19,547 bases of DNA from an uncultured Clostridia bacterium (GTDB taxonomy: Bacteria; Bacillota; Clostridia; Oscillospirales; Ruminococcaceae): assembly GCA_938014915.1 (NCBI GenBank), contig CALLQQ010000129.1, positions 1 through 19,547 of the forward strand. The letters run 5' to 3'. A model generated the notes under the pieces. It searched no databases, was not told the origin of the DNA, and saw only the letters and a list, made by a program, of their open reading frames with translations. Shown in pieces: positions 6,364 to 14,196 of the stretch (positions are counted from its first letter, which is position 1; each line of letters starts with the position of its first letter). Made by a program: the position numbers and the translations under genes.

Positions 6364-8295
6364 TTATTGTTGCTCTTTAGTGAAATTCAGCAATCCGCCT
6401 GCTAGGATAATATCCCTTGCACGTTCGGACAATTCGGCCACTAACGGGATTTCCTCTCCGGTTGTAAGATTTTTAAGGCATATCTTTTCTCCGTTTACAA
6501 TGCTTTTCCTCACATCGGGTATTAGGAGTTCATCTCCCTGAGAAATTTTATCATAATCCTGCGCATTCTCAAAATTGAGGGGCAGTATACCCGCATTAAT
6601 TAGGTTGGAACGATGAATTCGTGCGAAAGATACGGTAATAACAGCTTTAATTCCAAGATAGAGGGGAACAAGAGCTGCGTGTTCTCTTGATGAACCTTGC
6701 CCATAATTTGAACCGCCAACAATGATTCCCTGCCCAGCGTCGAGCGCTCTTTGAGGGAATGTATCGTCGCACACTTCAAAACAATATTGCGATAAATATG
6801 GGATGTTAGAGCGATATGGAAGAATCTTTGCTCCTGCTGGCATGATGTGGTCCGTCGTGATATTGTCGCCGACTTTTAATAAACATGATGCCTTGATTTC
6901 TTCACCAATAGGTTCAGCAATGGGGAATTCCTTAATGTTAGGACCACGTAAAATTTCAACATCTTTACTATCTTCAACACTTGCCGGGGGCTCAATCATA
7001 TTATCGTTAATATCGAATTTATCTGGCATTTCATATTTTGGCATATCACCAATCGTTCTAGGATCGGTTAATTTACCAGTAATAGCACTAATTGCGGCAA
7101 CTTCCGGACTGAGCAAATAAACTTGCGCATCGGCAGTGCCCGATCGTCCAACGAAGTTACGGTTGAATGTGCGCAGCGATATACCGCCCGAATTCGGGGA
7201 TTGTCCCATTCCGATACATGGACCGCACGCACTCTCAAGAATTCTTGCTCCGCTATCAATAAGATCGGATAGCCCGCCATTCTTAGCAAGCATATTGAAA
7301 ACTTGTTTAGAGCCCGGTGTAACAGTTAAGCTAACATCGGGATGGACTTTCTTCCCTTTTAATATATATGCAACTTTCATTAAATCTTGCAAAGAGGAGT
7401 TTGTGCATGAGCCGATGCAAACTTGATCAACTTTTAATTCGCCAACTTCCTCAACAGTCTTTACATTGTCAGGACTATGAGGACAAGCGACCATTGGAAC
7501 AAGCTCCGACAAATCAATTTCATGATATTCATCGTAAACTGCGCCCTCGTCAGCAGATAATTCCACCCACGAATCGCCCCTACCCTGAGCGGTGAGGAAT
7601 TCCTTTGTGACGTCGTCGGATGGGAATATTGACGTCGTCGCCCCAAGTTCCGCCCCCATATTTGTGATGGTAGCACGTTCAGGAACGGTGAGAGTTTTCA
7701 CACCTTCGCCTACATATTCAATAACCTTGCCCACTCCGCCCTTGACTGTTAAGCGGCGAAGCACCTCAAGAATAATATCTTTTGCCGATACCCAATCACG
7801 GAGTTTACCTTTAAGGTTTATTTGAACCACCTTCGGCATAGTAATGTAGTATGCACCGCCCCCCATTGCGACGGCAACGTCTAATCCGCCAGCGCCGAAA
7901 GCAAGCATTCCAACTCCGCCCGATGTCGGTGTGTGACTATCCGACCCAATGAGTGTCTTGCCAGGTGCGCCGAATCTTTCTAAATGTACTTGATGGCAAA
8001 TCCCGTTGCCCGCCCTAGAAAAATGGATTCCATGCTTTTTAGCAATAGAACCGATGAAGCGGTGGTCATCTGCGTTTTCAAATCCACTTTGCAGCGTATT
8101 GTGGTCTATATATGCAACGGATAATTCTGTTCTTACTCTATCAATTCCCATTGCCTCAAATTCAAGATATGCCATGGTACCGGTTGCATCTTGCGTTAAT
8201 GTTTGATCGATGCGTATACCGATTTCTTTGCCTTTAATCATCTCACCATCGACAAGATGACTTGATAAAATTTTCTCTGTAATAGTTAATGCCAT
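6364..8295 (-). CDS. acn: Aconitate hydratase, ~640-residue (Aquifex-type) class
   Basis: Interconverts citrate and isocitrate through cis-aconitate using a [4Fe-4S] cluster, feeding the isocitrate dehydrogenase encoded next. 643 residues, shorter than the ~900-residue AcnA/AcnB forms but normal for the 'putative aconitase, Aquifex type' class found in Clostridia. Cluster ligands are visible: Cys297 in CIGSCTNSS, and Cys357/Cys360 in ACGPCIGMGQSP. Other motifs are GSDSHTPTSGGVGMLAFGAGG near the N-terminus and the swivel-domain GSNYGQGSSREHAAL. The start is ATG at 8293-8295, 8 nt after AAAGGA; the upstream TTG and ATG codons in the same frame sit on the ribosome binding site. It is first in the acn-icd-rex operon, with a promoter at 8326-8355. 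A homoaconitase or isopropylmalate isomerase is less likely, because both half-domains are fused and icd is adjacent. Confidence 0.94.
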   Translation of the reverse strand: MALTITEKILSSHLVDGEMIKGKEIGIRIDQTLTQDATGTMAYLEFEAMGIDRVRTELSVAYIDHNTLQSGFENADDHRFIGSIAKKHGIHFSRAGNGICHQVHLERFGAPGKTLIGSDSHTPTSGGVGMLAFGAGGLDVAVAMGGGAYYITMPKVVQINLKGKLRDWVSAKDIILEVLRRLTVKGGVGKVIEYVGEGVKTLTVPERATITNMGAELGATTSIFPSDDVTKEFLTAQGRGDSWVELSADEGAVYDEYHEIDLSELVPMVACPHSPDNVKTVEEVGELKVDQVCIGSCTNSSLQDLMKVAYILKGKKVHPDVSLTVTPGSKQVFNMLAKNGGLSDLIDSGARILESACGPCIGMGQSPNSGGISLRTFNRNFVGRSGTADAQVYLLSPEVAAISAITGKLTDPRTIGDMPKYEMPDKFDINDNMIEPPASVEDSKDVEILRGPNIKEFPIAEPIGEEIKASCLLKVGDNITTDHIMPAGAKILPYRSNIPYLSQYCFEVCDDTFPQRALDAGQGIIVGGSNYGQGSSREHAALVPLYLGIKAVITVSFARIHRSNLINAGILPLNFENAQDYDKISQGDELLIPDVRKSIVNGEKICLKNLTTGEEIPLVAELSERARDIILAGGLLNFTKEQQ

Positions 8296-8325
8296 AATAC
8301 TCATCCTTTTCAATCTTATTATATC

Positions 8326-8355
8326 ATTTTAGCCTATGTGAGGTAGTTTTGTCAA
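8326..8355 (-). promoter_or_regulatory. Promoter of the acn-icd-rex operon
   Basis: Read on the minus strand: TTGACA (8350-8355), 18-base spacer, TAAAAT (8326-8331). A further TATAAT (8318-8323) lies 26 bases from the -35, too far to pair with it. The predicted start near 8319 gives a leader of about 25 nt. A Rex-like palindrome overlaps the -35. Confidence 0.7.
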
Positions 8356-8366
8356 GAAATTAACAT
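8349..8366. promoter_or_regulatory. Rex-like operator over the acn -35 (probable Rex autoregulation)
   Basis: TTGTCAAGAAATTAACAT matches the Rex box TTGTTAANNNNTTAACAA at 12 of 14 fixed positions (C for T at position 5, T for A at position 18). It covers the whole -35 hexamer of the acn promoter, so a bound protein would block RNA polymerase. Since rex is the last gene of this operon, binding would give negative autoregulation. Part of the similarity comes from the -35 sequence itself, which lowers certainty. Confidence 0.55.
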
Positions 8367-8434
8367 AGTAAATTGCTAAATTAAAATTCTTCTAGCGATA
8401 TTAACGGTATTTATCAAGCGGCGACTTGTTTTTA

Positions 8435-8462
8435 TTGACAATATCTTCATCGATGGTATAAT
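8435..8462 (+). promoter_or_regulatory. Promoter of the tepA-ylzJ-uppP-ftsK region
   Basis: TTGACA (8435-8440), 16-base spacer, TATAAT (8457-8462); both hexamers are consensus. It is divergent from the acn promoter (-35 elements about 80 bp apart). The predicted start near 8469 is about 150 nt ahead of the tepA ATG. I see no recognisable riboswitch or terminator hairpin in that leader. Confidence 0.75.
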
Positions 8463-8616
8463 TATATATATGCATTTGAGCGAAAATAGCTTGCAACTTA
8501 AAAGACGCATTATAATAAATGGTATAAAATTCGCCCCCGGTGGGAAACTATCTTTAAGATGCGATGTACTTATAACAGGAATCGCATTAATTATGATAAA
8601 TCGGAGGATTATTTTT

Positions 8617-9450
8617 ATGCCTGAAGAAACATACACTCCACCGAGTGCGCCACCACCTTCACCAGCGCCCGATACGGACAATGATAATAAGCAGGAGGAA
8701 CAAAATGAACAGACTGAACAAATTGTTGAAACAGGTTCAGTCATAACTCCGAATGCCAAACACCTCATACACTGCTTAACAATAATCGGTCAGGTTGAGG
8801 GGCATTTTATTTTGCCATCACAAAATAAAACTACTAAATATGAGCATATAATTCCGTCACTTGTAGCAATAGAGCAGGATAGGTCTATAAAAGGACTTGT
8901 AATTATCCTCAATACTGTCGGCGGCGATGTTGAAGCCGGGCTTGCAATTTCCGAACTTATTTCGGGAATGAAAACACCGACAGTTTCACTTGTTGTCGGC
9001 GGCGGTCATTCCATCGGTGTCCCACTTGCAGTAAGTGCTATGCATTCGTTCATTGTGCCATCAGCAACTATGACAATACATCCGGTGCGCGTAAACGGGC
9101 TTGTACTCGGCGTACCGCAGACATTATCATATTTCGATAAAATGCAGGATAGGATCACGAATTTCGTTACTAAAAATAGCAAGATGCCCGCAGATAGGTT
9201 CAAAGAACTCATGATGCAAACGGGCGAACTTGTTATGGATGTCGGCACAGTAATTGACGGTGAAACAGCCGTCGAAGAAGGGTTAATCGATAGTCTTGGC
9301 GGTCTTTCAGATGCGATTGAGCATCTATATGGCTTGATAGAAGAACGTGATGCGCAGCTTGCATTAGAGGAATGTGGCGACGAATGCGGCAATGACAACG
9401 AGCAGCAAGATGATAATAAAGCAGAGCAAGCATCGCCGCATGATGAGTAG
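8617..9450 (+). CDS. tepA: ClpP-like serine protease of the TepA family
   Basis: Cytoplasmic ClpP/crotonase-fold peptidase, related to B. subtilis TepA (YmfB), which was linked to translocation of secreted proteins and sporulation. 277 residues from the ATG at 8617, which follows GGAGG by 9 nt. The N-terminal ~45 residues are Pro- and Glu-rich and probably disordered. The ClpP-like core (about 55-235) has GGDVEAGLAISE, VVGGGHSIGVPLAVSAMH with the predicted nucleophile Ser, and TMTIHPVRVNGLVLG with the predicted catalytic His. The C-terminus is an acidic, Gln/Asp-rich tail. The order tepA-ylzJ-(uppP)-ftsK matches the conserved Bacillus ymfB-ylzJ-spoIIIE arrangement, which supports the assignment. 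The frame is open a further 49 codons upstream to an ATG at 8470, but that ATG has no ribosome binding site and lies at the predicted transcription start. Confidence 0.9.
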   Translation: MPEETYTPPSAPPPSPAPDTDNDNKQEEQNEQTEQIVETGSVITPNAKHLIHCLTIIGQVEGHFILPSQNKTTKYEHIIPSLVAIEQDRSIKGLVIILNTVGGDVEAGLAISELISGMKTPTVSLVVGGGHSIGVPLAVSAMHSFIVPSATMTIHPVRVNGLVLGVPQTLSYFDKMQDRITNFVTKNSKMPADRFKELMMQTGELVMDVGTVIDGETAVEEGLIDSLGGLSDAIEHLYGLIEERDAQLALEECGDECGNDNEQQDDNKAEQASPHDE

Positions 9451-9467
9451 GAGAAGGTGATGCAAAA

Positions 9468-9689
9468 ATGCTATTCCATTCCATTGTAAATGAACTTGAC
9501 ATACTTGGCTTATCCAGTGTTGAATATAAAATTGAGGCATTACCGATAGAGGGCGGCATAGTCGAGGCAGTTAACGTAAATGGCTCATTAGAGGTACGCA
9601 GGCTCATCTCCACCGATCCGTACCTATATCTTGACAACAAATATTCACCACACTCAAATTGTAAAAAGAAATCAAAAAAGAAAAATTAG
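9468..9689 (+). CDS. ylzJ: YlzJ-like family protein
   Basis: 73-residue protein of unknown function. The segment RRLISTDPYLYLDNKYSPHS is the signature of the YlzJ-like family, which is nearly always encoded between the TepA protease and FtsK/SpoIIIE in spore-forming Firmicutes. No membrane segment or metal motif is visible. The C-terminus ends in a lysine-rich run (KKKSKKKN), which may contact nucleic acid or the membrane surface. The ATG at 9468 has AAGGTG 8 nt upstream and starts 17 nt after the tepA stop. The next gene follows after 11 nt, so translation is probably coupled. Function is not known; family assignment rests on the C-terminal motif and position. Confidence 0.85.
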   Translation: MLFHSIVNELDILGLSSVEYKIEALPIEGGIVEAVNVNGSLEVRRLISTDPYLYLDNKYSPHSNCKKKSKKKN

Positions 9690-9700
9690 GAGGATTTATT

Positions 9701-10573
9701 TTGACGATGATTGACGCTATTATTCAAGCGATAATACAGGGATTGACTGAATTCATCCCTGTATCCAGTTCGGGGCATCTATCTATTGCGAATCACTTTT
9801 TAGGTATCAGGGGGGAGGATTCGATCCTCTTAATTATCGTTTTGCATCTTGGCACGTTATTTGCGGTTTTTATAGCTTTCCGTAAAACGATATGGGCACT
9901 AATTAAAGAATTTTTCTTTTTAATCGGTGACATCTTCCGTGGTAAATTCAAATGGAAAGAAATGAGCGGCAGCAGGAGAATGATTTTCATGCTCATATTT
10001 GCCTGTGTTCCGCTGCTTGGATTCTACATATTAAAAGATATATTTGAAGCAGTGGCATCCGACGATGATATAATTCTTGAGGGAGTGTGTTTCCTCTTTA
10101 CAGGATTTATACTATTTATATCGACAAAAGTTATCGGCGGGAGGAAAGGCATGGCGGAAATGCGCGCTGGCGATGCATTCACCATTGGTATTTTTCAGGG
10201 GATAGCATTACTACCAGGAGTATCACGTTCCGGTTCAACAATATCATCGGGGATCCTCTGCGGGCTAAAAAGGGAAGAAGCAGTGCAATTCTCTTTCATA
10301 CTTGGAATACCGCCAATTCTCGCCGCAAGCGCCCTGCAATTCAAGGATTTGCGTGGTGCCGAGACTAATATTGATATTCTACCACTCATAGTCGGGTTTA
10401 TAATTTCTGCGGTTGTCGGATTCCTAGCTATTAAGCTTGTGCAATGGCTAATAAAATCGGATAGATTTAAAATATTTGCAGTCTATACCTTAATATTAGG
10501 TATAGTTGTAATTATCATTGGTGTGATTGAAAAAATCTACGGCGTGACCGTAATAACGCAGCTATTTAAGTAA
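9701..10573 (+). CDS. uppP: Undecaprenyl-diphosphate phosphatase UppP (BacA)
   Basis: Integral membrane enzyme that dephosphorylates undecaprenyl diphosphate to recycle the lipid carrier for peptidoglycan and wall polymers; it can give bacitracin tolerance. 290 residues with about eight hydrophobic segments. Both family signatures are present: GLTEFIPVSSSGHL near the N-terminus (catalytic Glu, Ser and His) and LPGVSRSGSTI near residue 170 (catalytic Arg-Ser). The start is TTG at 9701, with AGGAGG ending 7 nt before it; the ATG two codons later is too far from that site. It sits between ylzJ and ftsK, an insertion into the otherwise conserved tepA-ylzJ-ftsK order, and is probably co-transcribed with both. 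Confidence 0.96.
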   Translation: MTMIDAIIQAIIQGLTEFIPVSSSGHLSIANHFLGIRGEDSILLIIVLHLGTLFAVFIAFRKTIWALIKEFFFLIGDIFRGKFKWKEMSGSRRMIFMLIFACVPLLGFYILKDIFEAVASDDDIILEGVCFLFTGFILFISTKVIGGRKGMAEMRAGDAFTIGIFQGIALLPGVSRSGSTISSGILCGLKREEAVQFSFILGIPPILAASALQFKDLRGAETNIDILPLIVGFIISAVVGFLAIKLVQWLIKSDRFKIFAVYTLILGIVVIIIGVIEKIYGVTVITQLFK

Positions 10574-10601
10574 TTATTTGATGCGATAGGGGATGTTAAC
10601 T

Positions 10602-13022
10602 ATGTCAAATACAAAAAAAGGGAGTAAAAAAGCACCCTCAAAGGCAAAGAAGTCCAACCAGCAAAGTAGCAAAAATAACTTCTGGGCGGTAATTTACTTC
10701 GCTGTTGGAATTCTACTCCTAGCGTTCACTTTTATTGAGGGTAATTCCCTTTGGCATGGGATACATATGTTTTTGCGTGGAATGTTAGGTATATCCGTAT
10801 TCATACTAGCGCCACTGATAATATATCTTGCTATTATGCTCGCAATTGATGAGGAATATCAGCTAAAAAGAAAGGCTATATCGGGAACAATCCTAATGCT
10901 CCTCATTAGCGGATCGGCCCAGGTAATTTTAGTTGGTGAAGTTGCAGGTGACGGATTCTTTGATAAGCTAGGTTCGCTATATTCGGATGGAATGCAGTTA
11001 AAAGGCGGTGGATTCCTATCGTCGGTAATTGGCTGGCCGCTGCTCGCCCTATTTGGGAAGCTCGGCGCCACGATTATAATACTGCTTTTCGTATTCGTAG
11101 TATTCATGCTCGTTTCGGGAATTACGCTGAAGAAATTGCTGAGCTGGATAGCTTTCCCCTTTAAAAAAGGATATGAGCACTCTAAAGATAATGCAGTAAA
11201 AAGACGTGAGTTAAAGCAAGAACAAGCAGAATTAAATAAAGCCTCTAATACCAATAAACGCAGCAAATTCAAGTCAATAGCGGCAAATATCCAGCAACAG
11301 CCATCTGATACAGATGAGCCACTCGATATGACAAATCCTATTATAGCATCGGTAGTTAATCAAACACAGGATAAAACGGACGCAGAAGATGAAATTCCAC
11401 TCCCGACCGATGAAGATGAGCCGCTGGACGATATTATTAAGAAAGTTGTAACGGATTCGCATATGGCGGCGGACAAAAATGCTATTAAGAATAACGGTTT
11501 AGACGATGATGTAATAATTGAGGAAAACGAGCAAACGTCCCTCATTGACGAAAAAGAGGTTCCGATTATATATAAGCAACCACCAATTTCACTGCTAAAT
11601 CCGCCTTCGCCATCGGTAGTTAACGGGGATATTGAGCAGGAATTAAAGCAAAATGCCGAGAATCTAGTAGATACTCTGAAAAGCTTCGGCGTCGAAACAC
11701 GAATCATCGGTATCAATCGTGGTCCAGCGGTTACAAGATATGAGCTTCAGCCATCGGCGGGAGTTAAAATTAGCAGAATAACGGGATTGTCCGACGATAT
11801 TGCCCTTAATCTTGCTACCGCAGGCGTGAGAATTGAGGCACCGATACCGAATAAACCGGCAGTAGGCATAGAAGTACCGAACAAGATTGTCGACATTGTG
11901 CCAATTAGAGAAATTATTGATAGCAAAGAATTTGATGAAAGTAAGAGCAAGTTATCCGTCGCAATGGGTAAGGATATAGCCGGCAATAACATTATCGCTG
12001 ATATTGCTAAAATGCCGCATATGCTAATAGCAGGAGCAACCGGATCGGGTAAATCGGTTTGCATTAACTCAATTATTATGAGCCTACTTTACAATGCATC
12101 TCCCGAAGATGTTCGCATATTGCTCATCGACCCTAAAGTTGTAGAATTATCTATCTATAATGGAATCCCACACCTTCTAATTCCTGTTGTGACCGACCCG
12201 AGGAAAGCCGCTGGCGCACTTGGATGGGCAGTGACAGAAATGCAAAATAGGTATAAGACTTTCGCAGATAACAATGTTCGCGATTTGGAAGGATACAACA
12301 ATATAGCTAAAGTCCACGATGAACTTGAAACAATGCCGCAAATTGTCATTATAATTGATGAGTTATCCGACTTAATGATGGCGGCACCTAGCGAAGTGGA
12401 AGATTCGATATGTAGACTAGCGCAAATGGCAAGAGCGGCAGGAATGCACCTCGTAATAGCGACGCAAAGACCATCGGTTGATGTAATCACGGGAATAATC
12501 AAGGCAAATATACCCAGCAGAATTGCATTTGCCGTATCGTCGCAAGTTGACTCACGCACAATTCTAGATCAGGCAGGTGCGGAAAGACTTCTTGGTAGGG
12601 GGGATATGTTATTCTATCCCGTCGGAATGCCGAAGCCATCAAGAATTCAAGCATGTTATGTCAGCGACAAAGAAGTTGAAAAAGCCGTCGATTACATAAA
12701 AAGTCAGGTTAAAGCCGATTATGACGATAGCGTTATTGAAGGTATAGAGAGCCACACACCAGTGGAGAAAGCTAAGGTCGATAGCGGCGGAGTCGATTCA
12801 TCCGATGAAATGCTAGGCGATGCAATAGAATGCATTATTGATGCAGGGCAAGCATCGACTTCATTCATACAACGCAGGTTGCGGCTAGGATATGCAAGGG
12901 CAGCCAGAATAATGGACGAAATCGAAGCAATGGGGATTGTCGGCCCTCTTGAGGGAACAAAGAGGGAAATTCTCATGACCAAGCAGCAATGGCTTGAAAT
13001 GGATCTCAATAAAAAAGAATAA
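10602..13022 (+). CDS. ftsK: DNA translocase FtsK/SpoIIIE
   Basis: Membrane-anchored hexameric ATPase that pumps chromosomal DNA through the division or sporulation septum. 806 residues. Basic Ser/Lys-rich N-terminus, then four or so membrane segments (about 25-180), an acidic low-complexity linker (about 190-340), and the RecA-like motor. Walker A is GATGSGKS at residues 478-485 and Walker B is IVIIIDELSD with Asp586. The C-terminal gamma winged helix (about 740-806) includes ASTSFIQRRLRLGYARAARI, the module that reads oriented KOPS/SRS DNA sequences. The ATG at 10602 lies 9 nt after AGGGG; the in-frame ATG at 10593 overlaps that site. The neighbouring tepA and ylzJ match the B. subtilis spoIIIE locus, so a sporulation role (SpoIIIE) is likely, but sequence alone does not separate the SpoIIIE and FtsK roles. 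Confidence 0.96.
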   Translation: MSNTKKGSKKAPSKAKKSNQQSSKNNFWAVIYFAVGILLLAFTFIEGNSLWHGIHMFLRGMLGISVFILAPLIIYLAIMLAIDEEYQLKRKAISGTILMLLISGSAQVILVGEVAGDGFFDKLGSLYSDGMQLKGGGFLSSVIGWPLLALFGKLGATIIILLFVFVVFMLVSGITLKKLLSWIAFPFKKGYEHSKDNAVKRRELKQEQAELNKASNTNKRSKFKSIAANIQQQPSDTDEPLDMTNPIIASVVNQTQDKTDAEDEIPLPTDEDEPLDDIIKKVVTDSHMAADKNAIKNNGLDDDVIIEENEQTSLIDEKEVPIIYKQPPISLLNPPSPSVVNGDIEQELKQNAENLVDTLKSFGVETRIIGINRGPAVTRYELQPSAGVKISRITGLSDDIALNLATAGVRIEAPIPNKPAVGIEVPNKIVDIVPIREIIDSKEFDESKSKLSVAMGKDIAGNNIIADIAKMPHMLIAGATGSGKSVCINSIIMSLLYNASPEDVRILLIDPKVVELSIYNGIPHLLIPVVTDPRKAAGALGWAVTEMQNRYKTFADNNVRDLEGYNNIAKVHDELETMPQIVIIIDELSDLMMAAPSEVEDSICRLAQMARAAGMHLVIATQRPSVDVITGIIKANIPSRIAFAVSSQVDSRTILDQAGAERLLGRGDMLFYPVGMPKPSRIQACYVSDKEVEKAVDYIKSQVKADYDDSVIEGIESHTPVEKAKVDSGGVDSSDEMLGDAIECIIDAGQASTSFIQRRLRLGYARAARIMDEIEAMGIVGPLEGTKREILMTKQQWLEMDLNKKE

Positions 13023-13040
13023 TTATTGGAGGGCAAGCAT

Positions 13041-13970
13041 TTGCGTAAGAAAATAAATTTAAAGACAAAACAGTCTAAAATTTTAGCATTAATAATCGTC
13101 GCTGTCCTAACATTTATATCGGCAAATGATATACTTGATATATCGGACACCATTCCCACATGGGCCGAAATTTTCGATGTTAGCGACAACGGTTTAGTTA
13201 GCGATGCTGATTTATCGGTGCATTTCATTGATGTTGAGCAAGGGGACTGCACATTAATTTTAACTGAAGACAGTGCTGTCCTCATTGATGCGGGCGAGGC
13301 TAAGTATGGCACGAATGTGCTCTCTTACCTACAATCACAGGGAATTACCCGACTAGATTATGTTATCGGAACACACCCGCATTCCGATCATATCGGCGGA
13401 TTAAGTTTAGTTATTGAGGAACTTGACATCGGCACGGTAATACTACCAAAAATTCCGGATAAACTAGTACCGACAACAAGAACTTATGAAAATCTTCTAA
13501 GCGCTATTTCTAAGAAAGGGCTTAAAATTAAAGCGGCTAAAGTAGGGGATGTTTTTGATTTAGGTGATGCAGAGCTTGAAATACTTGCCCCCATAGGTAA
13601 ATACAATAACTTGAATGATTATTCGGTAGTGAGTAAAATAACCCACGGTAGAAATAGCTTCCTCATAACGGGCGATATTGAGAAATCCGCCGAAAAAGAC
13701 TTGACGAAGCGTAGATCGCAGTTGTATTCGACGGTGCTCAAGGTGCCCCATCATGGGAGCCGTGGCTCTAATAGCGCTGAATTCCTTGAGCAGGTGGAAC
13801 CAAAATATGCAGTTATTATGGTTGGTAAGAACAATACTTATGGACATCCGCATGAGGATGCGCTAAGTAGATTGCTCGATATTGATAGCGAGATTATTAG
13901 AACGGACCTATCGGGGAATATAGTCTTTGAATCCGACGGCAGAGAGATTACATATTATACGCAAAATTAG
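13041..13970 (+). CDS. ComEC-like metallo-beta-lactamase-fold hydrolase
   Basis: 309 residues. A positively charged N-terminus and one hydrophobic segment (about 14-32) suggest a signal anchor with an extracytoplasmic catalytic domain. The metallo-beta-lactamase domain (about 60-300) shows HFIDVEQGDCTLI, THPHSDHIGG (the HxHxDH metal motif), LITGDIE, and VPHHGSRGSNS, all typical of the soluble relatives of the ComEC/Rec2 C-terminal domain. These are suspected nucleases or phosphodiesterases, but the substrate is not established here. The start is TTG at 13041, 7 nt after GGAGGG; the TTG at 13026 overlaps that site. The gene is 18 nt after ftsK and is followed by a DUF3006 gene, a very common pairing that suggests the two proteins act together. 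There is no ComEC membrane channel domain, so this is not itself a competence channel. Confidence 0.87.
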   Translation: MRKKINLKTKQSKILALIIVAVLTFISANDILDISDTIPTWAEIFDVSDNGLVSDADLSVHFIDVEQGDCTLILTEDSAVLIDAGEAKYGTNVLSYLQSQGITRLDYVIGTHPHSDHIGGLSLVIEELDIGTVILPKIPDKLVPTTRTYENLLSAISKKGLKIKAAKVGDVFDLGDAELEILAPIGKYNNLNDYSVVSKITHGRNSFLITGDIEKSAEKDLTKRRSQLYSTVLKVPHHGSRGSNSAEFLEQVEPKYAVIMVGKNNTYGHPHEDALSRLLDIDSEIIRTDLSGNIVFESDGREITYYTQN

Positions 13971-13982
13971 GGGGATTGAATT

Positions 13983-14192
13983 ATGCTTATTATAGACAGG
14001 TTTGAGGGGGATATTGCCATTGTAGAAACTGACGAAAATACGTTCATGCAAATCCCCAGAACAGCCCTCCCCCCAAATGCCAAAGAGGGCGACATTATAG
14101 TTAAGGTTGAAGACAAATATATAGTAGATTATGAAAGCACGGAAAAACGCAGACAGAAAATAATAGATATGCAAAATAGCCTTTGGGAGTGA
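13983..14192 (+). CDS. DUF3006 domain protein
   Basis: 69 residues, a complete DUF3006 protein: it opens with LIIDRFEGDIAIVET, has the central IPRTALPPNAKEGDIIVK, and ends with a charged helix (ESTEKRRQKIIDMQNSLWE). The fold is probably a small beta-barrel followed by a helix. The ATG at 13983 is 9 bases after AGGGGG and 12 nt after the hydrolase stop. DUF3006 genes recur next to ComEC-like metallohydrolases in Firmicutes, so it may bind or regulate the preceding enzyme, but no biochemical function is known to me. Confidence 0.88.
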   Translation: MLIIDRFEGDIAIVETDENTFMQIPRTALPPNAKEGDIIVKVEDKYIVDYESTEKRRQKIIDMQNSLWE

Positions 14193-14196
14193 TTAT

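Noticed and set aside
8376..8768. 130-codon minus-strand frame across the acn/tepA intergenic region
   Set aside because: It overlaps the tepA promoter and the start of tepA, has low-complexity Ser/Leu-rich translation and no ribosome binding site; best explained as a shadow of tepA.
9006..9640. Minus-strand frames of 130 and 135 codons opposite tepA and ylzJ
   Set aside because: Antisense to well-supported genes, with compositions typical of reversed coding DNA.
12719..13312. 197-codon minus-strand frame across the ftsK/hydrolase junction
   Set aside because: Spans the end of one recognised gene and the start of another on the opposite strand; Ser/Ile-rich translation with no known motif.
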